Of a stretch of DNA of 39,928 nucleotides, positions 1 to 9,889 are shown piece by piece; the stretch's first letter is position 1; each line of letters starts with the position of its first letter. Location of the stretch: the NCBI GenBank assembly GCA_030024065.1, contig JASEIE010000005.1, forward strand, positions 1 through 39,928, given 5' to 3'. Made by a program: the position numbers and the translations under genes. The notes under the pieces were generated by a model, which was given only the letters and a program-made list of their open reading frames with translations, was not told where the DNA came from and made no database searches. The stretch is from Thermodesulfobacteriota bacterium (GTDB lineage Bacteria; Desulfobacterota; BSN033; UBA1163).

Positions 1-740
1 TTAGGCCTGGGGGGGCGGATCTGGACAGGCAGTTGGACCAGCTTTTTCAATGGGCTGCTGGATGAGGTCAAGGTTTTGAACCGGGTATTAACCTATGATG
101 AGGTTTGGGCAGAAGCTGGGCGCTCTGGGCCAGTCGGGCAAGTGGCCTACTATCGTTTAGACGAGGTCAGTGGGACGGTGGTAGGGGATGCCTCAGGCAA
201 TAGCAACACCGGCACAGCGGTCAATGGGGTAGTGATGAATCAGGCGGGCAAGGCCGGCATGGCTTTTAGCTTTGATGGGGTGAATGACTATGTAAGCGTG
301 CCCCATAGCGCGAGTCTGAATATTACCGGGACGGCCCTCACGTTAGAGGCCTGGGTGTATCCCCGTTCAGGGATAGGGCAGCAGATTTTTGTGAACAAGG
401 AATATGCCTATGAGGTGGGAATCATCAATGGCAAGTTTCAATTTGCCTTTATGAGTGGAGGGGTGTGGAAGGGCTGGTATGGGAGCACAGCGCTGACCTT
501 AAATCAGTGGCAGCATGTGGCGGTGAGCTATGATGGGGTGGCGGTGCGCTTTTATGTGGACGGTGTGCTGAAGGAGACAATAGCTGTAAGTGGCACCATT
601 GATGCCAGTACACAGCCCTTAGGCCTGGGGGGGCGGATCTGGACAGGCAGTTGGACCAGCTTTTTCAATGGGCAGATGGATGAGGTCAAGGTTTGGAACC
701 GGGTGCTGAGTGATGCGGAGGTGGCCCAGGAGACACAAGT
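1..740 (+). repeat. Tandem LamG-domain duplication, 618-bp period
   Basis: Bases 1-55 are identical to 619-673, and similarity continues to about 100 / 718. The period is 618 bp (206 codons), one LamG domain plus its linker. Only the tail of the upstream copy is in the window, so more copies may lie upstream. Confidence 0.85.
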
Positions 741-3700
741 GCCATTAACCTCGACGACGGTATCGCTTCCAATGGGGACGGTGGGGGAGGGCTACAGTGT
801 GACGCTGAGTGCTACAGGAGGGACAGCCCCCTATAGTTGGTCTGTGACGGCAGGGAGTCTTCCCTCAGGGCTGAGCTTGACCCCTACCACCGGGGTGATC
901 TCGGGGACACCGACGACCGCAGGGACCTCAAGCTTCACAGTCACGGTGACGGATGCGATGAGGATGGCTGTGAGCAAGGACCTTTACATCACGGTCAATG
1001 CGTCTCTGGCGATTACCACAGCGTCTTTACCCAATGGGATGGTGGACAGTGCTTATAGTACAGCGATAGAGGCCATGGGGGGCACGGCACCTTTGACCTG
1101 GTCGGTTGTGTGGGGTGCGCTGCCATCGGGCCTGGTCTTAAGCGGTTCCACGATTTTTGGCACTCCAACGGTGGCAGGGACCAGTAGTTTCATCGTGGAG
1201 GTGCGGGATGCGAACGGGGCGAGCAGCAGCCAGAGCTTAACGATCACGATTGATCAAGCTCCATTGATGATCGCAACCAGCAGCCTGCCAGGGGGAACTG
1301 TAGGGAATTCCTATAGTGCGACCCTATCTGCCAGTGGTGGGGTCAGCCCCTACACGTGGACCATCACAGCAGGCAGTCTGCCACCTGGCCTCACTTTAAC
1401 CCCTTCATCCGGTGCGATCTCAGGCAGTCCAACTGCCGGTGGTAGCTATACACTAACCGCACTTGTCTCGGACACCGTATCCGCTACGGCGACTAAATCT
1501 TTTACTATTGGGATTGTGGTAACCCCCATACGAATTGAGGAAGATGATCCGGCTATTCTCTATGAAGGTAGTTGGCAACAGATGGTTGATGCAAATGCCA
1601 GCATGGGTAAATATAAGAATTCTTCTAATAATCTAGCATTCACAAATTTTACCTTTTCTGGTACAAGCGTGTCATGGATTTCGGATATGTGGTCCGATAT
1701 GGGTATAGCCAATGTGTATATCGATGGCAACCTGGATGCGACTGTTGATCTGTATAACGGTACAGGGAAATATCAGCAGACAGTGTACACCAAGAGCGGT
1801 CTTTCAGGCGGTAGCCATACTATTAAGATTGAGGTGACTGGGACAAAAAATCCGAACTCGGCCGGAACATTAGTTGATCTTGATGCCTTTGATATAATTC
1901 TTTCACAAGATTTTACCATTCTTACCTCCACAATGCCATGGGGGACCATCAACAGGCCCTACACGGCCGGGCTCACTGCAGCAGGTGGTACACCGCCTCT
2001 AACTTGGTCCATCAGCTCAGGGAACCTGCCAGCCGGGCTATCCTTGGATGGGGCTACAGGATATATCTCAGGGACACCAACGAGCGTGGGCACTATGAGT
2101 TTCACAGCTCAGGTCATCGATGCTACTGGAGCCACCACCAGCCGTGCCCTAAGTCTAACAATCAATCCTTCGCCCGTCATAACAACCACTTCACTGCCTA
2201 ATGGCAGTGTTGGAATGTCCTATAGTGTGACCCTAACTGTGAATGGTGGAACAGCCCCGTATACATGGGCCGTGAGTTCAGGGAGCCTCCCTGCCGGGCT
2301 TTCGCTCAATAGCGCAACAATTACAGGAACCCCCACGACTGCGGGAACTTATAGTTTCACGGTTCAGGTAACTGACGCCAATGGTGCCGTTGGAAGCCAG
2401 GGACTAAATCTGAAGATCGCCCCGCCTCCATTAACAATCACGACAAGTTCACTACCGGATGGGACTGTGGTCAAGCCTTATACCGCGACGATCACCGCAT
2501 CCGGTGGCACACCGCCTCTAACTTGGTCTATCAGCTCAGGGAGCCTGCCAGCCGGGCTATCTTTGGATGGGGCTACAGGATATATCTCAGGGACACCAAC
2601 GAGCGTGGGCACTATGAGTTTTACAGTTCAGGTCATGGATACCACTGGAGCCACCTCCAGCCGTGCATCAAGTCTCACCATCAATCCTTCTCCCGTTATT
2701 ACAACCACTTCACTACCCAATGGGAGTGTTGGGGTGTCCTACAGTGTGGTCCTGGCTGTGAGCGGTGGAACTGCCCCGTATACATGGGCCATGAGTTCAG
2801 GGAGCCTGCCTGCTGGGCTTTTGCTCAATGGCGCAATAATTACAGGAACACCCACAGCTACTGGCACATCAACCTTCACGATACGAGTAACGGATGCTTA
2901 CGGGGCAGTATCATCTCAGGACCTGAGCTTAACGATTGATGAAGCTCCCCTTGGTATTGGCACATCTTTATTACCCTATGGAACAGTTGGAAGTGTGTAT
3001 CGGTTTGTTTTGAGTGCCAACGGGGGTATCCCAGGATATTTCTGGAGCCTGATTTCGGGTAGTCTTCCGGCTGGCTTATCTCTCAGTTCTACGGGGATCC
3101 TTACCGGTACACCCAGTTCATCCGGCCCCACAAGTTTCACCATTCAAGTAATGGATTCCACCGGCAGAGTGGCCAGCAACGCTTTTTCGATAATCGTCAA
3201 TTCATCCGGTACCTGGATAACAGGCATGGAAGGATACGCGTCCTTGACAAGTGTAAAGCAAGGAAATAGCATTGATTTCCATATTTCCACAGGGGTGGCT
3301 ACTTATGGTTTGAACATCTATCGAGAAGGGACCAGCAGGACATTCATAACTGCTATTCAAGGTTTGACGGGGAGAAGTTACGCAATCCCGAGCAATGGTT
3401 CCGAGGCGGGCTATGCATGGCCTGTAGCCTATACACTGGCGATTCCATCTAATTGGCAGAGCGGGGTCTACGTTGCAGAGGTGGTTAGCGGTTCTTTGAA
3501 CACTGAAATTATTTTTGTTGTAAAGGAGGACTATCCTGGCAGCACTTCTAAGGTTTTATTAAAATTGGCAGTCAACACCTACCAGGCTTATAGCAATGCG
3601 GGTGGACAGGATCTGTATGACTCTCATTCAACAAAAGGCCGGGTCTATCGGGTCTCCTTTGAACGGCCGCATTCTTCAACCAGCTATATTAATTGTAATA

Positions 3701-5166
3701 TCTACCGTTGTTATGGAAATTACTTTGATGAGCAGGAACTCGCGTTTGTGAGGTGGCTTGAGAGTAATGGATACGTTGTTGAATACGCCACGGACATAGA
3801 CCTCCACGGAGACCCGAATTTGATGAGGAATTACCGCCTATTATTGAGTATCGGCCATGATGAGTACTGGTCGAAGGAGATGCGAGATCAGGTTGAAAGC
3901 TTTGTAGATGCCGGAGGCAATGTGGCCTTCCTTAGCGCGAATCTTTCCTGGTGGCAGGTGAGGTTTGAGGACAATAACCGTGTCATGGTCTGCTATAAAA
4001 ATTATCAGATTGATCCACTATATGGCGTGGATAACAGCCGTGTCACCGACACGTGGTACTCTTACCCGGTCAACAGGCCAGAAAATACAATGACGGGGAA
4101 TAGTTTTCGTTACGGAGGCTATCCTTCTCCACCAGGTGGCTATACCGTATATAACAGTAACCAATGGGTCTTTCAAGGGACTGGGCTTAGTGAAGGGCAA
4201 ATATTCGGTAGCTCCGAGAGGATCGTGGGGTATGAAGTGGATAGTGCACACTTCAGCTTTGAAAATGGAATGCCGTGGGTAACGGGAGATGATGGTACGC
4301 CTCTCCAATTTACCATCTTGGGAATAGCTCCGGCAAAAGATGCGTTTGATGGTAAGACGCCAAGAAATGCGACTATGGGCATCTTTACAAAGAATGGGGG
4401 TGGCACCGTGTTTAATGCGGCAAGCGTGGATTGGGCATTTGGCTTATCCACCAATTATGAGACCCATCAAATTACAAAAAACGTGATTGACAAGTTAAGC
4501 CAGCCTGTTGATCCATCGCCACGGATTGTGACGGAATCCCTACGTTCCGGAGCGGTTAACCAGTCCTATAAATCGCCAGTCATTGCAGGCGGAGGGTTGC
4601 TCCCTTACACATGGACGATTCAGTCAGGTAATTTGCCTCCAGGCTTATCCCTTGACCTATCAACCGGAGAGATAACGGGAACTCCAACCTCTTCAGGGTC
4701 TTACGGCTTCACGATCCAGGTGAGGGGTGCAAATTCATTAACAGATTCTAAATCCTTAAGCATCAATATTAATTCGGTAACGATCCGCTATGAAGAGACC
4801 AATTCTGCCGTCAGCTATATGGGTGCCTGGCAAAATATGAGTAATTCTAATGCCAGTGGGGGGAGCTATATGAATTCTATTGATGCAGCTACTCCTGCAA
4901 GTGCTACCCTGACTTTTACTGGCACCCAGGTCAAGTGGATCTCGGATGTCTGGAACGATCTGGGCATCGCCTATGTCTATATTGATGGCGTACTGGCTGC
5001 AACGGTGGATCTCTACAGTGCTACCGGGAAGTATCAGCAGGTGGTCTACAGCAAGAGTGGTCTGGCCCCAGGGATGCATACTCTCAGGATCGAGGTCACT
5101 GGCACCAAGAACCCGGCTTCATCTAGCACCTATATTGATACAGATGCATTTGAAGTGGCGAACTAA
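1..5166 (+). CDS. Giant secreted LamG / He_PIG / DMFA2-like mosaic protein (5' truncated)
   Basis: The frame is open from the first base, so the true start lies upstream; 1721 residues are visible. By nucleotide position the order is: end of one LamG (concanavalin-like) domain (1-110), a full LamG domain (136-740), three He_PIG Ig-like domains (742-1525), a WISD module (1528-1905), five He_PIG domains (1910-3207), a domain like the N,N-dimethylformamidase beta subunit C-terminal region (DMFA2_C, about 3208-4503, with GHDEYW at 3853-3870), one more He_PIG (4504-4776) and a terminal WISD module (4780-5163). LamG and He_PIG domains usually bind carbohydrate or act as spacers in exported proteins. 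The DMFA2 family includes an iron-dependent amide hydrolase, but most members have no known substrate. It is a paralogue of the next gene and lies 19 nt upstream of it. Domain calls are firm; the substrate is unknown. Confidence 0.85.
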   Translation, partial: LGLGGRIWTGSWTSFFNGLLDEVKVLNRVLTYDEVWAEAGRSGPVGQVAYYRLDEVSGTVVGDASGNSNTGTAVNGVVMNQAGKAGMAFSFDGVNDYVSVPHSASLNITGTALTLEAWVYPRSGIGQQIFVNKEYAYEVGIINGKFQFAFMSGGVWKGWYGSTALTLNQWQHVAVSYDGVAVRFYVDGVLKETIAVSGTIDASTQPLGLGGRIWTGSWTSFFNGQMDEVKVWNRVLSDAEVAQETQVPLTSTTVSLPMGTVGEGYSVTLSATGGTAPYSWSVTAGSLPSGLSLTPTTGVISGTPTTAGTSSFTVTVTDAMRMAVSKDLYITVNASLAITTASLPNGMVDSAYSTAIEAMGGTAPLTWSVVWGALPSGLVLSGSTIFGTPTVAGTSSFIVEVRDANGASSSQSLTITIDQAPLMIATSSLPGGTVGNSYSATLSASGGVSPYTWTITAGSLPPGLTLTPSSGAISGSPTAGGSYTLTALVSDTVSATATKSFTIGIVVTPIRIEEDDPAILYEGSWQQMVDANASMGKYKNSSNNLAFTNFTFSGTSVSWISDMWSDMGIANVYIDGNLDATVDLYNGTGKYQQTVYTKSGLSGGSHTIKIEVTGTKNPNSAGTLVDLDAFDIILSQDFTILTSTMPWGTINRPYTAGLTAAGGTPPLTWSISSGNLPAGLSLDGATGYISGTPTSVGTMSFTAQVIDATGATTSRALSLTINPSPVITTTSLPNGSVGMSYSVTLTVNGGTAPYTWAVSSGSLPAGLSLNSATITGTPTTAGTYSFTVQVTDANGAVGSQGLNLKIAPPPLTITTSSLPDGTVVKPYTATITASGGTPPLTWSISSGSLPAGLSLDGATGYISGTPTSVGTMSFTVQVMDTTGATSSRASSLTINPSPVITTTSLPNGSVGVSYSVVLAVSGGTAPYTWAMSSGSLPAGLLLNGAIITGTPTATGTSTFTIRVTDAYGAVSSQDLSLTIDEAPLGIGTSLLPYGTVGSVYRFVLSANGGIPGYFWSLISGSLPAGLSLSSTGILTGTPSSSGPTSFTIQVMDSTGRVASNAFSIIVNSSGTWITGMEGYASLTSVKQGNSIDFHISTGVATYGLNIYREGTSRTFITAIQGLTGRSYAIPSNGSEAGYAWPVAYTLAIPSNWQSGVYVAEVVSGSLNTEIIFVVKEDYPGSTSKVLLKLAVNTYQAYSNAGGQDLYDSHSTKGRVYRVSFERPHSSTSYINCNIYRCYGNYFDEQELAFVRWLESNGYVVEYATDIDLHGDPNLMRNYRLLLSIGHDEYWSKEMRDQVESFVDAGGNVAFLSANLSWWQVRFEDNNRVMVCYKNYQIDPLYGVDNSRVTDTWYSYPVNRPENTMTGNSFRYGGYPSPPGGYTVYNSNQWVFQGTGLSEGQIFGSSERIVGYEVDSAHFSFENGMPWVTGDDGTPLQFTILGIAPAKDAFDGKTPRNATMGIFTKNGGGTVFNAASVDWAFGLSTNYETHQITKNVIDKLSQPVDPSPRIVTESLRSGAVNQSYKSPVIAGGGLLPYTWTIQSGNLPPGLSLDLSTGEITGTPTSSGSYGFTIQVRGANSLTDSKSLSININSVTIRYEETNSAVSYMGAWQNMSNSNASGGSYMNSIDAATPASATLTFTGTQVKWISDVWNDLGIAYVYIDGVLAATVDLYSATGKYQQVVYSKSGLAPGMHTLRIEVTGTKNPASSSTYIDTDAFEVAN
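1910..2947 (+). repeat. 519-bp tandem duplication of a He_PIG pair
   Basis: Two consecutive units (about 1910-2428 and 2429-2947) each encode two He_PIG domains and align at a constant 519-bp offset. For example, the segment starting at 1984 matches the one at 2503, and the one at 2167 matches 2686. Long stretches are nearly identical at the DNA level, including synonymous positions. This indicates recent duplication or gene conversion inside the gene. Confidence 0.85.
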
Positions 5167-5185
5167 TCACAACAAGGAGATGAGA

Positions 5186-8100
5186 ATGAATATCAAAAAG
5201 TCTTTTATGATTATGGGAATAGCATTAGTTCTATGGATGTATCATAGCGTTGATCTCTGGGCGGCAATCCGTTTTGAGGAGACAGATCCTGGCATTATCT
5301 ATCAGGGCAGTTGGGGGAACATGCCCAACAACAATGCTAGCGGAGGAAGCTATAAAAACTCCAGCGATGCCACCACACCGGCCAGTGCGACCTTGACCTT
5401 TACAGGAACAGGGATCTCTTGGATCTCGGATGTGTGGAGTGATCTAGGCATCGCCAATGTCTATATCGATGGCGTACTATCTGCCACAGTCGATCTTTAC
5501 AGCGCCGTCGGGCAGTACCAGAAGAAGGTCTACAGCAAAACAGGACTGCCCTCTGGAATTCACACCCTTAAAATCGAGGCGACCGGTACGAAAAACCCAG
5601 GCTCAGGAGGGACTTTAATTGACATAGATGCCTTAGAAGTGGACTATGCTTCATTTGAGGTACGCACAGATCTTAACCCCCTATCTGTGTTTCCAAAAGA
5701 TGTTGCGGCAGGGGGTGTGATTCAACCTTATATCATCGATTTTGGAACCCAGTATGATGGCTATCGCTTCTGGTGTTACTACAATCCCTACCCGCCGGAG
5801 ACCTCAGAGGTTGTGTGGTTGGTTCGAAGCAACGACGGGATTAACTGGACGGATAGTGGGATCAGCAATCCTGTTTTTCAAGCACCACCAGGGTTTAACG
5901 ATGTCGCTCATCCAGCCGTATTTCGGGATGGGACAACCTGGTATTTGTATGCTGATGGGAATGATTTAGTAGACAACCGTTACATGATCTTTTATGCCAC
6001 AGCACCTGACCTGAAAGGCCCATGGAGTTTCAAAGGCGTGGCTCTAATGCCTACCGAAGCTTGGGAACGAGACACCATCGGAAGTCCCAGGATACTGAAA
6101 GACGGTGGCATCTGGAAGATGTGGTATGACCAAGCTGATCCTTCCAATAGCCTGGTCGGCTACGCAACAGCCCCAAGCCCTGCTGGGTCCTGGACGAAAC
6201 ATAGCGGCAATCCGGTTTTCCAGCCAGGGGGATCGGGACAATGGGATGATGGTTCTGTTCACCATATCGATGTCATCAAAGACGGCAATATGTTTGTCAT
6301 GCTCTATACCGGGAATGGTGGAGATGGCCGCAATGCCGTAGGTATCGCTGCCTCCACGGATGGACTTACATGGTGGAGGGATAAGACCAATCCAATCATC
6401 AAGCCTGGAAATGAACCTTGGGATAGCGGAACGCTCTATCAGGGTACAATCCGAAGAATCGACGGTAACCTGAAGGTCTGGTATACGGGAGCTTCAACAA
6501 TAAATATAGATGATGGCCAGATCGGTTTGGCAGAAGATACATCCAATACTCAGACCTCGACTAAGCGCATTGAGGAGACTGACCCGGCAATTACCTACAA
6601 GGGGACTTGGAATAGTATGTCTGATTCCAAAGCCAGCGGCGGGGGCTATAAGAACTCGAGCGATGCCACGACTCCGGCCAGTGCCACCCTGACCTTCACA
6701 AGCACGGGGGTGTCCTGGATCTCGGATGTGTGGAGTGATCTTGGCAAGGCCAATGTGTATATCGATGGGGTGCTGGATGCGACTGTAGATCTCTACAGCG
6801 CAATGGGCAAGTATCAGCAGGTGGTGTACAGCAAGAGCAGTCTTGCCTCCGGGACGCATACGCTAAAGATAGTGGTGATGGGGACGAAGAATCCCAGCTC
6901 AAGTGGCACCTTGGTTGACATTGATGCCTTTGAGATAGCAGCTCCTCAGGGGGGACTTGTGATTACAACTGGTTCTCTGCCGGCGGGGACTGTAGGGGTT
7001 AGTTACAGTGCAACGTTGATAGCCACTGGGGGAACGACCCCGTATAGCTGGTCTGTATCAGCGGGAAGTCTCCCATCGGGTTTGAGTTTGAGCAGTGCTA
7101 CAGGGGCGATCTCCGGCATACCGACGACAGTAGGAGTTTCAGGCTTCACTGTTACGGTGACCGATGTCGCTGGGGCAACTGATACCCAAGGGCTTTCGAT
7201 CACCATAAATCCGGCTCCGGCAGTGACTACCAGCACGCTTGCAGATGGACGAGTAGGGGTCTCCTACAGTGCGACCCTGAGTGCCACAGGAGGGGCACCG
7301 CCTTATAGTTGGGTCGTTGTATCCGGGAGTCTTCCTGTGGGTATGAGTTTGAATTCTGCCACAGGTGGAATCTCAGGGACTCCGACCACCGCCGGGACTT
7401 CAGCTTTTACAGTACGGGTGACGGATTCGATGGGGGCGACTGGGGATGGGAATCTTACGATCACTATTAATCCCAACAGTGTCCCGAATACGCCTGGGGT
7501 GCCGAGTGGGCCCAGCAGTGGGGATGCTGGGGTATCCTATTCGTATTCTGCTTCAACGACTGATCCGGATGGGGATCAGGTCAATTATACCTTTGACTGG
7601 GGGGATGGGACGACTTCAACTACCAGCTTGGGCACCTCCGGGACAGTGGTCAGTGCTGCCCATAGTTGGAGTGCAGGGGGGAGTTATAGTGTGCGGGTGA
7701 TGGCCACGGATGCCTATGGCGCAAGCTCGGGCTGGTCTATATCTCTCACAGTGGACATTACGGCATCGACCACCACCCGCTATGAGGAGACGAGCTCGGC
7801 GATTACCTACAAGGGTACTTGGGGGAGTCTGTCTGATCCCAATGCCAGCGGGGGTAGCTATAAATACTCTAATGATGCCAGTACTCCGGCCAGTGCCACC
7901 CTGACCTTTATAGGTGCGGAGGTGAAATGGATTTCGGATGTGTGGAGTGATCTTGGCAAGGCCCGGGTCTATATAGACGGGGTGCTGGATGCAACGGTGG
8001 ATCTATATAGTGCAATGGGAAAGTATCAGCAGGTAGTGTACAGCAAGACTGGGCTATCATCAGGAACACATACCCTGAAGATTGAAGTCACCGGGACGAA

Positions 8101-9886
8101 AAATACCAACTCTGCCGGTACCTTGATTGACATTGATGCCTTTGAGGTGACGAGTGGGAATGTGGTTACCATCTTAGAGGGTTATGCTTCTGCCAGCAGT
8201 GTCGTTCAAGGTAGAAGTATCAATATTCATATCTCCACTGATGCCCCAAACTATGATATCAACATCTATAGAGAGGGGGCCACTAAGGAACTTATTACTT
8301 CAATGGTAGGATTAGCCGGAAATGAATATGCCGTCCCCAGTAAAGGGTACGAGGTTGGGTATGGTTGGCCGGTAGCGTACACCCTTCCCATTCCTTCTAC
8401 GTGGAGGAGTGGGGTTTACATTGCCGAATTGGTATCGGGAACGAAGATCTCAAGAGTGATTTTTGTAGTGAGAGAAGACAATCCTGGAAGCACTTCTCCC
8501 ATCTTAGTTAAATCTTCGGTCAATACCTGGCAGGCCTACAATAATGCAGGGGGAAAGAGTACCTATGAGTCTAATTCCTCTAATGGTATAAGGGCGTATA
8601 AGGTTTCCTTTGATCGACCTTATGCGCCATCGCAATCTATGTCGTCAAGCGGTAGGGTCTATCTTGATGGGGCTGGTGAGTTCTATGATTGGGAGATCTA
8701 TTTTATTCGTTGGTTGGAGAATAATGGCTATACGACTGAATATGTGACCGATGTGGATCTTCACGCAGATCCAAATCTCCTTGACAAATATAGGGTACTT
8801 ATAAGTCTCGGACATGATGAATACTGGTCAAAAGAAATGAGAGACCAGGTGGAGAACTTTGTATTGAATGGAGGAAACGCAGCTTTCCTTAGCGGCAATG
8901 TCTCGTGGTGGCAGGTGAGATTTGAGAATAATAATCGCACGATGGTTGTCTATAAGGATTATACACTTGATCCCTTGTACAATGCCGATAATAGTCGGGT
9001 AACAGTCAACTGGTATGACTTTCCAGTAAATCGTCCGGAGAATTCGATGATAGGTGTCTCCTTCCGATACGGAGGATGCATCCTGTCAACGTGTGATGCG
9101 TTTCCATATCCATCAGGATATGGAGATTACACGGTCTATAATAGCAGTCACTGGATCTATTCCGGGACGGGATTGACTGATGGCCAAACCTTTGGTTTGT
9201 CAGAGGCTATTGTAGGAAATGAGGTTGATGGAGCGCTATTTACCATGCAAAATGGGGTTCCCGTTGTTACCGGGGCAGACGGGACACCACTTTTCTTTAC
9301 AATTCTATCACTATCCGACCCCATAACTGTAAGCCCCTTGGGAAGCCCAGGATATAGTACAATGGGCATATTTGCTGTACCGGGGGCTGGAAGTGTCTTT
9401 ACTGCAGCCACGACTGACTGGGTTCGTGGCTTAGACACCAACCCCTATGTCCAGAGGATTACCAAAAATATTCTGGATAGATTTACTTCTGCCGTGACTA
9501 CCATCCGCTATGAGGAGACGAATTCGGCGATCACATACAAGGGCAGTTGGATGAGTGCGTCTGACCCGAATGCCAGCAGTGGAAAGTATAAGTACTCCAG
9601 TGATGCCAGTACTCCAGCCAGTGCCACCCTGACCTTTACTGGAACGGTGGTGAAATGGATTTCGGATGTGTGGAGCGATCTGGGTATTGCCAACGTGTAT
9701 ATTGATGGGGTACTGGCTGCGACGGTGGATATGTACGGTGCGACAGGGAAGTATCAGCAGACGGTCTACAGCAAGAGCGGGTTATCCTCCGGCACGCATA
9801 CGCTGAAGGTTGAAGTCACCGGGACGAAAAATGCCAACTCTGCCGGTACGTTAATAGATATCGATGCCTTTGATGTAAGTAATTAG
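5186..9886 (+). CDS. Giant secreted protein: propeller, PKD, DMFA2-like domain and four WISD modules
   Basis: 1566 aa. The start is ATG 5186 because AAGGAG (5173-5178) sits 7 nt upstream and a signal peptide follows at once (MNIKK, hydrophobic stretch, likely cleavage near LWAA, residues 24-27). Domain order by residue: WISD module (27-153), five-bladed beta-propeller of the GH32/43/130 type (about 159-449, with recurrent DG-W-MWY and STDGLTW blade motifs), WISD module (460-583), two He_PIG (590-762), PKD-like domain (765-858, FDWGDGT), WISD module (862-988), DMFA2_C-like domain (about 992-1436, with GHDEYW), terminal WISD module (1439-1566). The propeller may act on or bind glycans, but I cannot assign its catalytic acids with confidence. 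The DMFA2-like part is clearly paralogous to that of the upstream protein, sharing GHDEYWSKEMRDQVE and the SWWQVRFE segment. Only 3 nt separate it from the next gene, so the giant genes are probably cotranscribed. Confidence 0.88.
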   Translation: MNIKKSFMIMGIALVLWMYHSVDLWAAIRFEETDPGIIYQGSWGNMPNNNASGGSYKNSSDATTPASATLTFTGTGISWISDVWSDLGIANVYIDGVLSATVDLYSAVGQYQKKVYSKTGLPSGIHTLKIEATGTKNPGSGGTLIDIDALEVDYASFEVRTDLNPLSVFPKDVAAGGVIQPYIIDFGTQYDGYRFWCYYNPYPPETSEVVWLVRSNDGINWTDSGISNPVFQAPPGFNDVAHPAVFRDGTTWYLYADGNDLVDNRYMIFYATAPDLKGPWSFKGVALMPTEAWERDTIGSPRILKDGGIWKMWYDQADPSNSLVGYATAPSPAGSWTKHSGNPVFQPGGSGQWDDGSVHHIDVIKDGNMFVMLYTGNGGDGRNAVGIAASTDGLTWWRDKTNPIIKPGNEPWDSGTLYQGTIRRIDGNLKVWYTGASTINIDDGQIGLAEDTSNTQTSTKRIEETDPAITYKGTWNSMSDSKASGGGYKNSSDATTPASATLTFTSTGVSWISDVWSDLGKANVYIDGVLDATVDLYSAMGKYQQVVYSKSSLASGTHTLKIVVMGTKNPSSSGTLVDIDAFEIAAPQGGLVITTGSLPAGTVGVSYSATLIATGGTTPYSWSVSAGSLPSGLSLSSATGAISGIPTTVGVSGFTVTVTDVAGATDTQGLSITINPAPAVTTSTLADGRVGVSYSATLSATGGAPPYSWVVVSGSLPVGMSLNSATGGISGTPTTAGTSAFTVRVTDSMGATGDGNLTITINPNSVPNTPGVPSGPSSGDAGVSYSYSASTTDPDGDQVNYTFDWGDGTTSTTSLGTSGTVVSAAHSWSAGGSYSVRVMATDAYGASSGWSISLTVDITASTTTRYEETSSAITYKGTWGSLSDPNASGGSYKYSNDASTPASATLTFIGAEVKWISDVWSDLGKARVYIDGVLDATVDLYSAMGKYQQVVYSKTGLSSGTHTLKIEVTGTKNTNSAGTLIDIDAFEVTSGNVVTILEGYASASSVVQGRSINIHISTDAPNYDINIYREGATKELITSMVGLAGNEYAVPSKGYEVGYGWPVAYTLPIPSTWRSGVYIAELVSGTKISRVIFVVREDNPGSTSPILVKSSVNTWQAYNNAGGKSTYESNSSNGIRAYKVSFDRPYAPSQSMSSSGRVYLDGAGEFYDWEIYFIRWLENNGYTTEYVTDVDLHADPNLLDKYRVLISLGHDEYWSKEMRDQVENFVLNGGNAAFLSGNVSWWQVRFENNNRTMVVYKDYTLDPLYNADNSRVTVNWYDFPVNRPENSMIGVSFRYGGCILSTCDAFPYPSGYGDYTVYNSSHWIYSGTGLTDGQTFGLSEAIVGNEVDGALFTMQNGVPVVTGADGTPLFFTILSLSDPITVSPLGSPGYSTMGIFAVPGAGSVFTAATTDWVRGLDTNPYVQRITKNILDRFTSAVTTIRYEETNSAITYKGSWMSASDPNASSGKYKYSSDASTPASATLTFTGTVVKWISDVWSDLGIANVYIDGVLAATVDMYGATGKYQQTVYSKSGLSSGTHTLKVEVTGTKNANSAGTLIDIDAFDVSN

Positions 9887-9889
9887 CCT

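Noticed and set aside
4018..5079. Long antisense frames opposite the first giant gene
   Set aside because: They are shadows of a repetitive coding strand, with no recognisable domain or ribosome site.
4946..5185. Upstream extension of the second giant protein's reading frame to 4946
   Set aside because: It overlaps the real coding end of the first gene. ATG 5186 has a good ribosome site and is followed directly by a signal peptide.
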